This document shows positions 12,165 through 22,654 of a DNA stretch of 64,000 nucleotides, one piece after another; position 1 is the stretch's first letter; each line of letters begins with the position of its first letter. The notes beneath the pieces were generated by a model. The model was not told the origin of the DNA, made no database searches, and saw nothing but the letters and a program-made list of their open reading frames with translations. Position numbers and translations under genes: made by a program. Origin of the DNA: Chrysoperla carnea (lineage: Eukaryota; Arthropoda; Insecta; Neuroptera; Chrysopidae); assembly GCF_905475395.1 (NCBI RefSeq), contig NC_058337.1:131151960-131215959 (forward strand), read 5' to 3'.

Positions 12165-12635
12165 AAAATAAACCAAAAAAGTTTACTCGGTGGTTTTCGG
12201 GGTCGTTCATCACGATTCCGAAGCCAGTATTACGATATATTACCCCGCTCGGGGTAATTCGCCCCTCGCAGGTTACGAAACAGCAATATTCTGTAATTGT
12301 TCAACCAAATGGGCATGAAAAGTACACCCGAGGGTTTTAAGTGTCTCTAATCACATCATGAAGTCGGAATTCCAATCTACTAACGCCTCCTGGGGTAATT
12401 CACGCTCGCTGGTTCAAACCAGTAGAGAGTGCATGCGCTTCTGGTCCAAACATGTAAATATTCGACAAATGGACCAAAAAGGTATATTCAAGAGCTTTTG
12501 GGGCCACTGTTCACGATTCCGAAATCCAAATTTTGATATACTCTCCCCCTCTCCGTGCCCAAAACAGCAATATTATACAAATATTGAATAAAATGGGTAA
12601 AAAAAGTATACTCGGTAGTTTTTATGGCCGCATAC
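12165..12635. repeat. Diverged tandem array, about 150-bp units
   Basis: Words such as AAGTTTACTCGGTGGTTTT / AAAGTATACTCGGTAGTTTT, TCACGATTCCGAA and ACAGCAATATT recur at about 12180, 12310, 12480 and 12600. The block is locally GC-richer than its surroundings. It looks like an old satellite or minisatellite. Confidence 0.5.
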
Positions 12636-13739
12636 TTTTTTCAAATTAAATATTTGATCAGAACCATAAAATTTTCTTTGTTTTTGTCAATAACTTTCTC
12701 TCTTTGAATTCCATAGTTTGCTGTCATTTTTATTAAAATTTTTTTGCATACTTAATTAGACGATAAATTTGATGTTCACGTGTTCTCTCTTATAACCTTG
12801 CGTGTGTAGAAGCGTGCCTACTTTGCCTTATGGATATCCTCTTTTACTTCCTTCTCTTTTTACTTCCTACTTTTTGTGGATATTACTATGTCAGTATCGA
12901 TATGAACGCCACACTGATTTGATTGACGGAATAGTAATATTAGCAACAGTTATGGCGGATGAGTCAATGCAGTATGGGCGTCTGGCCCATATTGGTTGGA
13001 GATATCACAATACTTCTGGAGAATAGCTCTATTTAAAACAGTAACATTACTTATGCTAGCATAGATACTACAGTATCTATCTCTATATTATACCAGCATT
13101 GTAATTAACGCCATACATCTCTTACCATGTACTTAGTTTTAGACTTAGCATTTTCGTGATGAAAACAAGAATTTTCAATCAAAGAGTTCGTAATACACTT
13201 GGCTTGGTAGACTTGGTAGTAAGTAGTAGTATCTAATAGTAAAAACTCTTATCAACTTAAAAACACAACATCTGGTTTTATGCACTATAATGTTAAACAT
13301 AATGTCTAAATCCAAATATGGCAAATCAAAAAATAAGTACTTATGACAATGTTAGAATTCTAACATGGTTTAGTTGTTGTGTATATGTATAAAATCTTTT
13401 TATTTAATATTTATATAAAAGATAATATAATCGAAGAGAATTATTGGATTTTAATGTTTCTTATCATCATCACAGAGTTAGAGCTCAGCTACCGTTCAAT
13501 TTTATTTGTTTATCTTATATTATGTGTGGTGTAGGTATATCCATACATGTTGAATGCATTCATAGTACCTCTACTTCGGTCATCGATCGACACAGTCATA
13601 TGTGTTCATTTGATCCGTAGGAAAAATACCATTATTTGAAGGTTTTCCATTCTTACTTCCCATAGGGCGCAAGCATCAAAAGTTGTCGGGTAGTTCCGCT
13701 TGCGACATGCAAGCTGTTTTAAATGAGAATATCTGAAGA
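12636..13739. other. Intergenic, nothing identified
   Basis: The 74-codon frame at 12802-13026 starts TTG-like and has no recognisable motif. No repeat family was matched here. Confidence 0.35.
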
Positions 13740-14165
13740 AAAGTCAATATGAGATGGAAGGAGAAACGCACTTATGGTACTATAAGACGAATATGATCGG
13801 CGATAATCGTAGGCGCTTCGAAGATCTTATTTCGCTTCAAGGGGCCTCTATAAACAAATCATTGCAGCCATTTCCATAACCTAAGTCTACCAGTGCATCA
13901 CGATTAATGCGGGGGCTGTTGCAGTGTTGGGAAGGGGAATACGATGTCTTATCTTTTCTGTCACTATCCAGCTCTTGTCATAAGGACATAAACTCACTTG
14001 AGTCAGCCTTTCTTTGACGAGCTCTTCGATCTAAAGTCTGTTGACTTCAAATCAGTCTTGCTATTCTTAAACAGCTCCAAATTGTACATGTAGTAGTGAC
14101 CGGGGATGACCCTACCACTTTTCGGTATCACAACGGACACTATGGTCTAACTGTGACTTTAATCT
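13740..14165 (+). pseudogene. Non-LTR retrotransposon 3' end, copy 2 of family 2
   Basis: It aligns, in the opposite orientation, with 9004-9420. The shared words are GATGGAAGGAGAAACGCAC..TGGTACT, GAGTCAGCCTTTCTTTGA, TTCTTAAACAGCTCCAAAT and GGTATCACAACGGACACTATGGT. The frame is broken throughout. Confidence 0.55.
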
Positions 14166-16061
14166 AACTTAGCTTAACACATCTACACGTTTCAGAGTCG
14201 AGACAATGTGTTAACACTGCTTTTAGGTTGATGTTTGTGTACGCAGGTTTGTGCATCCATTTTTCCATTTCCGATTTCTCGAGAATGAAGGGTGTTAGCC
14301 CTTTTCGGATTTGCGCCAATCTTTTCCTTATAATATTAACATTTACCAAAAAAGATTAACAAAAGCAGTGCGTAACAATTATCTCAAATATCTAGTAGCC
14401 GCTAAAAGCTAATTTATATCTGAAAGAAATTTCGTGAGAATTATATATCCACTTTCGAATTTTTGCTCTGTATCCAGCTTAATTCTTGTCACATTTCAAC
14501 TCAATTTTGACCTATCATTTTTACAGAAAGAAGAGTATCATTCGCTGGTTAGGTTGAGTCCAAAATACAATATAGCTCTATTTTGAAGTTGGCTGACTCA
14601 CTTCTAGCCGTGATAGAAAGATTCGGTTTTCGGTATTCGACGCAGAATTTCTTGAACTATACGGGAAATTTGAAAAACTTTAATCTTTCAAACCACCCAA
14701 ATTTTCTTTTCTATAGATGCTAGAAAGATGGAGAAGTTTGCTTTTTGTGATCGCATCTTTTAAAACATGCTTGGTCCAGGGTATGGTTTGGCATTTTCTT
14801 AATGACATTTAGCAATAATTTACAATCGTCAATAGTTAAAAAATTCAACGTATGCTTAAGCTCAACTAATCAAAATGTCGCGACATGTGGTTGATATTCT
14901 AAGCTAAACAAACCATAAATTGGTGACATATTTTAAATTACTGCTTCACGAACCATAAACGTTCTTGTCTTTGAAAGCAAAACAATTACAATTTACGAAC
15001 TTTTTTTTTAAACTTTAAATAAGGAAAGACAAATTTATATTTAACATGAAACTTCATTGTACGGGAAAATTGTTTAAACATTTCATTTCTTTTGCATTAT
15101 TTGAACATAAGCCTATAATTTTTATATTATTTATAAAATATAATTGACATGAAACATGAAACATGATTCTATATTATATTTCTTTTTGTGTAATAGTAGT
15201 AACTTTGTAACTTTATTGGTAACTTTGTCGGCGAACTTTTATAAGTGTGAAACATTTTATGAAATAAAAATATTTTTATTATTAAATCAAAGATAAATAA
15301 ATAAATATAAAAATTAATTTACTTACTACCAAAATTGGGAAGAAAAGTTTTAACAATAATTATTGGTTATAAATTTATTGTAAATAATTATGGGTCATTA
15401 TATTTTTGGTGTATAGTTTAAAAAAGATGTGACGGAATTTAAGGTAGTACAAGCGCCAAGGCAATTTTAGAGTGTTGAAATTATTTTTAACTTATTTTCA
15501 ACTTTGATGATGAATTTTGTAAAAACTTCAAGAATGTAGACGAAAAATTAGAATAAAATTTTTCGATATTTATTTTTGTTTCCGAAACATCGAAAGCTAA
15601 ATAATTATACAAAATTTTCAATTTTGGATATTTTTAAAATTACTTCAGATATCGAAAAAGTTTATTCCTACTTTTCGTCTTATATTGTCAAGTTATAATA
15701 AAATTCACCATCAAAATTGAAAATATTTACTTTTTTAAATTTGTGTCCCCACTATCCTGCTCATACATCCTTAATTAATCGGGCACAACGTTTTTTATGT
15801 TTTCAATAATTTATTAAGGTTTTAACTTTAATTTCTAGGTTTTTTTTTTTAATTTCTACCGACTAGTTCTGGAAAAATCTATGAAAACATATCATCCATC
15901 CATCTACCGTTTTCCCATAAGACCAATGTTAAATATGCTTACTTTTGAAGTTATTTATTTATTTAAATAATCCGGAAACCCGAAGAAAAATTGTCTCATC
16001 CATACTTTTGGGATAGACCAATTGGCTCCGATTGTCCTCTTTTATCTATGCGCTAAATCTT
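14166..16061. other. AT-rich intergenic, no gene seen
   Basis: No coding frame or repeat termini were supported. Short GACATGAAACATG words near 15148 recall those at 3122. Otherwise this is plain AT-rich sequence. Confidence 0.4.
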
Positions 16062-16595
16062 CGTGATATGGTATGGTATGGTATGGTATGGAGGTTAGCG
16101 GGCCATGCTCGAGCATCGCGCCTCGAAGCAATGGTTCAGAGCACCTAGCCAAATAGACCCTTGTACTATATCCCCGCTACGCTTTTCAGTGGCTATTATA
16201 ACCAACTGATGTACTGAAACCCAGGATTTGCCTAGCGCTGAGTTTCCTAATTTCTTCTAGTTCGATTATGGCCGGACCAAACCATTTCCTTCGCTGCTGT
16301 ATGAGTGCCGGGCAGTAACAGAGAAAGTGGATCGATGTTTCTTCTGAATTTTCTCCGCATCTGTCACACGCGGGAGATTGTCTTTTTCCAATCTGATGTT
16401 GGAACTTGTTCAGGTTATCATGCACTGTGAGTAACTCTACGATGACTCTCATATCAGCTCTGTTTAGTTTCAAGATCTCCTCGTCTCTGTTACCGAGCGA
16501 ATTCCCTACACCCAACAGGCTTTTGGCGATTCGCCCTCCCTCGTAGCTTGTCCATGCCTTTAATTGTTGGTTTTTCAGATTATCTTCGTGATATT
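16062..16595 (-). pseudogene. Non-LTR retrotransposon 3' end, copy 2 of family 1
   Basis: A minus-strand frame (16186-16515) is open for 109 codons. It reads R-A-D-M-R-V-I-V-E-L-L-T, then a C-terminal zinc knuckle of the form C-D-R-C-x8-H-F-L-C-x-C-P followed by A-L-I-Q-Q-R-R-K-W-F-G-P. This is the standard end of an insect non-LTR ORF2. Downstream (lower coordinates) the element ends in GGTATGGTATGG units (16069-16092), the complement of the CATACC tail of the 11395-12035 copy. The RNase H and reverse-transcriptase parts are missing, so it is a 5'-truncated insertion. Confidence 0.75.
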
Positions 16596-17346
16596 ATATA
16601 AAAACAATTTTTTTTTACTGGTTTCTGCTTGATCACACGTAAATTTAATCCAATTTTAATGAACCAAATACGAAATTAAACTAAATTTAGAACAATTTTT
16701 CAAATTTTCGATTATATTTTACACATCGAATCAAATTTGGCTAAATTTTTCGATAAAAATCCATTTTTATACTTTGTATTGTCATAAAAATTCAAAAAAA
16801 ATGATTTTGCTGGCTGTTTCACTGTCTAATTTTAATAAAGCATGTCTATTCAATTGGAATCATATTTTTGGTTATATTAGATACCCTATTAAATTTGACT
16901 GACTTATCCAATTTCTGCTATTAACACAAAATTTTGAAGTTCACTCTGTAGTTGCATTTTCAATTATTGCAAAAAAATCTATAGAATATTATCTCGTAAA
17001 TAAAACTGTTTTGTGGTCAACAAAGCCATATTTGTGATCTCAACACCGATAATTACTCCTTTGTTTTGGATGGCATTAAAAGATATTACCTATACGTGAT
17101 TACAATCAACAAAATAATACCTATTTAAAAACAAATATTAAATATTGTCAAAAAAAAAAATGTGTTTGAAATAAAATGAGACAGGTTCACACTATTGAAG
17201 TGTAAAGCGTTACAGTTACATCATCGGGTAGCGATTAAAACCGCAATAGAAATGTTGACTTTGAAGTTTTATTATCACTTCAGGTGAAAAATTCTCTCTG
17301 GAAGGACAGAAAAGTGAAGTCGGTTTTTGAAAATCCATTCTCTTTT
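16596..17346. other. AT-rich intergenic, nothing identified
   Basis: No features were supported between the retrotransposon tail and the left terminal repeat of the next transposon. Confidence 0.4.
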
Positions 17347-17816
17347 TAGTCCATTGAAATGTTACAATTTTAGGGCCAAACTGAACATTTTTGGGGAGGA
17401 CGCGATTTTATTTGTGGAACATGTAGGGGGGGTCAATACAACCTTAACCCCAAGTTTGTGGGGTTGGCGCCCTTGTCCCCCGCCCGCCATCTTGAAAAAG
17501 GGGTGAAACATATTTTTAGCTGTATCTTGTAAACTATTGATTTCTTAAAAAATTTGTAAACGCATAATATGTAGCAAATCTTCGTGGCTACAATTTTGTT
17601 TATGTGACTTTTTGCGATAAACTTAAAATTTAAAAAGTTATGAGCAAAGAAGTGACAAAATTTTGTCAAAAATTTCTTTTTATGCTTATTAACTTTTTTT
17701 CCTGTCATTTTATCATAAAATTAGGTCAGAACAATATTATAGAGAATACGTTTATGAACATTTCCCCGCAAATATTATTAATTTTTGTTAATTTTTAACA
17801 TAGTTACAGCGCTCCA
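17347..17816. repeat. Left terminal inverted repeat of the 17.3-19.4 kb transposon
   Basis: Inverted and diverged copy of 18979-19434. It includes a C/G-rich block (GGCGCCCTTGTCCCCCGCCC) and the ACGTTTATGAACATTTCCCCGC block. Confidence 0.8.
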
Positions 17817-17871
17817 ATATCTTCTACTTAAACATATTATTAATAATATTTTAAAAGAGAATAGCAGCTAG

Positions 17872-18960
17872 CTATCCCATTCTACTCTTCTTCGATGGTC
17901 CAGGTTGTCGTTCAGATTCTCGAAGTTGTGGCTTAGATTCTCCAGGCTGTGGCTCAGATTGTAATTCAACATCGAATGTGAATGTTTGAGGAATGGCAGG
18001 AGTTAAAGTTGGAGTCATCGTTGGTAATTCTTCTTCCAATTCATTTTCTTCCATTAATTTTGTTAATTCCATAATATTGGTACACGTTTCTCCAGAGCAA
18101 TGGAGGCACACTGCGGAGCATTTGAGCCCTACTTTTCTGCAGCCGCACATGCTTCCACAGTTTCCTTTGCATCTGCAGAAAATTAATTTCATAAGTTCCG
18201 GGGGCGGTGGAGGCTTCGAACTTTGGACTGGCATCCAAATGTTTCCATGCTTTTTCCAGCCCCAATCTTCAGGATTATTGTATTTTCCAAGCCATGATTG
18301 GACCTGGTGATACACTCGGAGACTGTGGAAACGGGCTGCATCCTGTGTTGGCGGAAGCGATGATAAACTAAATGAATTTTTTGCTACTGTTTTGGAGAAT
18401 CGTTTGTATCTCATGGTGTCTAGAGAATCGTCCTTGTTTCCACCGTATAAAGAAACGAGAAAACGTTCGCCAACTACACTGAGCAAAGCCGGATCTACTT
18501 TATCATTGAGGAATAGCGCTGTACCACCTGCTAGTTCAGGATGTTTTTCAAGGATTTTTATGAATTTTAGTTTGCCCATATTATAGGCGGCTGATGTTGT
18601 GTCACATCCTGAAAAAGCATGGAGAAACAGTAAATTGTCTGCTATGATATCTCCATACATAAAGGCTGAAGGACTGTATAACTGGTCAGATGAACGGCCT
18701 TTTGAAGGTTTTAAATAGAAGATATTTGACCTTTTCCTCCCTAATGCCGTGAGCAACACAAGGATGTCGATGTCCTCTGCTACGATAGTTACTAAATCGC
18801 AAGATTGAAATGCAGCAAGTGCAGTAGAGACAATGACACTATCTGAATCTGCTTCAGCCTGGTCAATATTAAAACCCACCTCTGTCAGAGTACTCTTTAA
18901 TAGGTCTATGAAATTTGCATTGATTTGCATTTGTTGTTTTAGCTGAGTTATCATATGCAT
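17872..18960 (-). CDS. Transposon ORF: XPG/FEN1-like nuclease half plus CXC-type Cys-rich module
   Basis: An intact 362-residue frame with an ATG start (18958-18960); an in-frame stop lies a few codons upstream. Residues 36-40 read E-A-D-S-D, like the XPG-I acidic motif. Residues 62-70 read E-D-I-D-I-L-V-L-L, and 118-122 read G-C-D-T-T, where FEN1/XPG proteins have a G-x-D motif. Residues 262-294 hold a dense cysteine pattern (C-R-C-K-G-N-C..C-G-C-R-K-V-G-L-K-C-S) like tesmin/TSO1 CXC modules. The C-terminus is Pro/Glu-rich and ends in a basic S-K-K-S-R. The XPG-N half is absent, and the right inverted repeat begins only 19 bp upstream of the ATG. The protein is therefore probably a deletion derivative or only one exon. 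I infer a role in transposition, not a host function. Confidence 0.7.
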   Translation of the reverse strand: MHMITQLKQQMQINANFIDLLKSTLTEVGFNIDQAEADSDSVIVSTALAAFQSCDLVTIVAEDIDILVLLTALGRKRSNIFYLKPSKGRSSDQLYSPSAFMYGDIIADNLLFLHAFSGCDTTSAAYNMGKLKFIKILEKHPELAGGTALFLNDKVDPALLSVVGERFLVSLYGGNKDDSLDTMRYKRFSKTVAKNSFSLSSLPPTQDAARFHSLRVYHQVQSWLGKYNNPEDWGWKKHGNIWMPVQSSKPPPPPELMKLIFCRCKGNCGSMCGCRKVGLKCSAVCLHCSGETCTNIMELTKLMEENELEEELPTMTPTLTPAIPQTFTFDVELQSEPQPGESKPQLRESERQPGPSKKSRMG

Positions 18961-18978
18961 TGATAAACCCGGTCAACT

Positions 18979-19434
18979 TTGGAGCGCTGTAACTACGTTA
19001 AAAATTAAATAAATTAATAAAATTTGCGGGGAAATGTTCATAAACGTATTCTCTATAATAGTGCTCTGACCTAATTTTATGATAAAATGACAAGAAAAAA
19101 AGATATTAAACAAAAAAATTTTTGACAAAATTTTGTCACTTTTTTGCTCATAACTTTTTAATTTTAAGGTTATTGCAAAAAATTACAAAGACAAAATTGT
19201 AGCCACGACAATTTGCTACAAATTATGCCTTTACAAATTTTTGGAGAAATCAATAGTTTACAAGATACAGCTAAAAATATGTTTCCACCCCTTTTTTCAA
19301 GATGGCGGGCGGGGGACAAGGGCGCCAACCCCACAAACTTGGGGTTAAGGTTGTATCGACCCCCCCTACATGTTCCACAAATAAAATCGCGTCCTCCCAA
19401 AAATGTTCAGTCAATGTAACATTTCAATGGACTA
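18979..19434. repeat. Right terminal inverted repeat of the 17.3-19.4 kb transposon
   Basis: Inverted copy of 17347-17816, ending in GTAACATTTCAATGGACTA. Confidence 0.8.
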
Positions 19435-19554
19435 TTTTGAATCTAATCTGTTTAGTAATGTCATTGCACGGTATCACCATAGAGATTACATACAAAACTT
19501 TTTGCTAAAAGAAGATAGCAAAACAATCTTTGAATGTTTATAACGTCTTCGTTT

Positions 19555-20185
19555 TTTTAACCGACTTCAAACAAAAAAGGAGGAGGTTATCAATTCGTCT
19601 GTATTTTTTTTTTATGTTTGTTACCTCAGAACTTTTGAATGGGTGAACCGATTTTGATGATTCTTTATCTATTTGAAAGCTGATGCTTTCCGTGTGGTCC
19701 CATTTCATTTTGGTCGAGTTCTGACAACGGCATCCGTGAGAAAACCAAAAATGCCTTAAATTTTCATTAAGTATGCACGACAAGAAGACGAATAACTCAA
19801 TATCACACCAACCGATTTCGATGATTCTTTTTTAGTGACAAATTAGTTAATGTACTTCAAATTCTCTAAAAATCACAAAATAAAAAAAACTTTTAACAAA
19901 AAAAAAACCGACTTCAAAAGAAAATTTTTCCTAAAACATATTAATATGCACTAAAAAGGAAAAAAATAACGATAATATAATGTAGTTAAAATAATTGTTA
20001 TTTTTGGAGTCGGTGTCAGCCAAGTAAATATAGCAAACTGTTCTGTCAGAGTTGTTTCCTTGGCTGACACCGACTGCAAAAATAACAATAATTTTAACTA
20101 CAATATATTATCGTTATTTTTTTACTTTTTAGTGCATATTAATATGTTTTGGAAAAAATTTTCTTTTGAAGTCGGTTTTTTTTTA
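19555..20185 (+). mobile_element. Palindromic element, family B (copy 1)
   Basis: The copy begins TTTAACCGACTTCAAAC followed by GGAGGAGGTTATCAATTCG. It runs through a tail of about 330 bp and then a large palindrome whose arms meet at GGAGTCGGTGTCAGCCAAG (about 20009) and CTTGGCTGACACCGACT (about 20060). It ends GAAGTCGGTTTTTTTT. There is no ORF. Related copies lie at 22655, 26177, 41215, 46780 and 50782. Confidence 0.75.
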
Positions 20186-20997
20186 TCAATTTTAATTGCA
20201 CTTTCAAATTTTGCTATGGAATCAAGTCTAGTTTTACACATTTTTATGGGTAATATGGCAAATTTGACATCAAGCAACTACCGTATTGTCTATGACCGAG
20301 CTGACATTCATTAATCAAAGGATGTAGGACCAGGGCAATATCTTAAAGGATAAGGCTTGATTTTTTTTATTTGTAGATGAAATACATCTAAATCAACTAT
20401 CAAAGTTCAGGGGAAGGTTGTCACTGTGGTCTTTATTTTATTATTCGGAGATTCGTAGAAAAGCGTCCACGTAGAGTATTGGGTAGCCTTAACCATTGAT
20501 AGCTTATCGCTTTTCTTACAGAATTCTTGAATAAGGAATTACATGTTATGATATTGTTCCGGTAGAGGAAATATTATAAAATCATATTTATGATATTGAA
20601 ATGACGCGTTATCAATTCACAGGCCGTAACTTATCTTTCTAAAAGTTGCCAAAAAATGTTTACATTTAATGGTTGTTGTTTATGTTTACATTTTATTAAT
20701 GCAAAATACAGAAAAAATTTTTATGAAATTTGTTTTTTCTTTTGACAAAAATATGTTTTATTAGTCATAAATATTTTAAAATTTGTGTGTTTTCTTGAAA
20801 TTTTTATCGTTCCTAGTGAGATATTTATAACTGAGTAAATCTTATTTTTGTAAATTATTTTATGCAAGGGAAATTAATCAGCGAGTGATAAGTCTTTCCA
20901 AATATTTTGCTTAGTATATTCGTCCTTGACGAAAATGATGTAGCATACTTTTTTTTATGACACATTACAATTTGGAAAATGCATTTGGGAAATATTT
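20186..20997. other. Intergenic, nothing identified
   Basis: No gene or repeat terminus was supported between family B copy 1 and the next foldback element. Confidence 0.35.
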
Positions 20998-21384
20998 GGG
21001 GTATGGTTTCGTGACACTCTTACGAAACTTTGTGAGTGGCTTCATTTCAGTGTAACCTATTATACATTCATATAGTTAATCCAATAAATATTAGTTAAAT
21101 AAAATGCTCTTACTAGCCTACAAATTTCATGAGCCGTTTTCTCATGATGTCAGAGGTGACGCCAAACGACCCAATATTTTTGTGAGCCATTATTATTCTC
21201 TCTTATTAAATTCAATCATCTTGCACTTAAGAGAAAAGCAAATGGTTGTTCATATTTATTCAATAGGTCGTTTAATTGATATGTTTCCCGTCTTCTACAT
21301 TGATAAAACCCTAATTTCAAAGTTTTCGTAAATATAAACGTTGTAGATTACACTGAAATGAAGCTACTCACGAAATCATACCCC
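20998..21384. mobile_element. Foldback / MITE-like element
   Basis: The left arm GGGGTATGGTTTCGTGA..GAGTGGCTTCATTTCAGTGTAA (20998-21056) is inverted at TTACACTGAAATGAAGCTACTCACGAAATCATACCCC (21348-21384). The left arm has about 20 extra bases. A 75-codon ATG frame (21104-21331) lies between the arms. It has no motif I recognise and may be chance. Confidence 0.6.
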
Positions 21385-21770
21385 CTCTCTGTACTGTAGA
21401 CTATTATTATGAACTCATTTAAAATCTTTTAAGGTCGTTTATTTCCCAATTCTAATTTTTTTTCTAATGAAAATTATGAAATATATTCAAAGAAGACATT
21501 CATTCTAAAAATAATAAATTCCTATCGAATGAAAATTTTTATTTTTTATTGAGGACAGATCATGTTTCTAATTATATTATCAAATATTTTTTGTATACGT
21601 TGATAAAATATAACGGTGAAGTGCTATATAATAAATATTAAAATTTTCTCTTACAAATTATATTAAATGAAAAACTGTTTTTAATTACTTATAATAAAAT
21701 AATTTGTAAATATTTTTGGCAAAGTTTTCTATATAAATATTTGAATAATACTAAAGTTATATTTCATTAA

Positions 21771-22392
21771 TATACCGGGTGGAGCTAAAATTTAATCTAT
21801 AATCTATAATAGCTTGTTTTAAAGTTAACCAATAAAAAAATAACTTAAACAAAAGTTGCAGAGTTTGATGAAGGATATCATATATTCTGACAACAGATTG
21901 AACCTAGTTCTTGAGTTTCTTTAATAGGCAATTTAGAGCCTTAACGGTAAGAGATATAAAGAAAGAAAAAACCAATTATAATTTAAAGCATTTTTTCGAA
22001 AACAGTTAGCTTTCGGAGGAAATACGATCAAAAAATATGTCATTATTACATTTAATCGAAGGAAAATATGCTTAAAGTTTATCGATAATTGTAGGAACAA
22101 AGTTATATTGCCATTGACAACTTTTGGCTAAAGCATTTTTCCGTATTTAGCGAGTTTTCTTTCGATTAAATGCAATAATGACATATTTTGAAGTCGCATT
22201 TCCTCCGAAAGCTGACTTTTTTTTAGAATCTAAATTGGCTATTAAAGAAACCCGAAGAACTAAGTCCAATCTGATGTCAGAACATGATGTCTCCCATCAA
22301 ATTCTGTAACTTTAGTTTTAACTTTTGTTTTTGATTGATTAGCTCCAAAACGAGCTATCAGCTTTCATAGATTAAAATGATCCACCCTGTAT
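21771..22392. mobile_element. Foldback element, family F (copy 2)
   Basis: Termini TATACCGGGTGGA and TCCACCCTGTAT. Long internal inverted arms include AGCTTTCGGAGGAAAT (left) and ATTTCCTCCGAAAGCT (right), and ATGTCATTATTACATTTAATCG with its inverse. About 620 bp, non-coding. Confidence 0.75.
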
Positions 22393-22654
22393 TTCGTTAT
22401 TATAGTACAGCGGCCCAGGGAGGCTAGCTCCATATTCGTTATACTTTTCTCTCGATTTAAGCGTTTGGGCAAAGCGATCCACATTTGAAATCAGAAAATG
22501 AATATTCTAAGAATATTGATAATACTCTTAACGCGAAAATTAAAATGTGGTCGTTTGAGTAAAGCTTACCAAATTTTCACCGTTTATTACAACTTTCTTA
22601 TGCACTATTGAAAATGACTAATATGCCTATTAATCGACGTTAAAATATTTTTTA

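Larger units (their letters stand above)
17347..19434 (-). mobile_element. DNA transposon with about 460-bp terminal inverted repeats carrying a nuclease-like ORF
   Basis: The left end TAGTCCATTGAAATGTTAC (17347) and right end GTAACATTTCAATGGACTA (19434) are inverted copies. Homology continues inward to GTTACAGCGCTCC (about 17804-17816) and GGAGCGCTGTAAC (about 18981-18993). Candidate target duplications are TTTT on both sides (17343-17346, 19435-19438), which is weak because of low complexity. One intact minus-strand ORF fills the interior. Long inverted repeats plus an XPG-like nuclease recall the Academ superfamily, but that is inference. Confidence 0.8.

Noticed and set aside
17993-18586. 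Plus-strand ORFs of 105 and 64 codons
   Set aside because: They are antisense shadows of the 362-codon transposon ORF.
19170-19508. Several 68-76 codon ORFs near the right end of the nuclease transposon
   Set aside because: They lie inside the inverted repeat and are mirrored at 17433-17708. They are products of the repeat, not genes.
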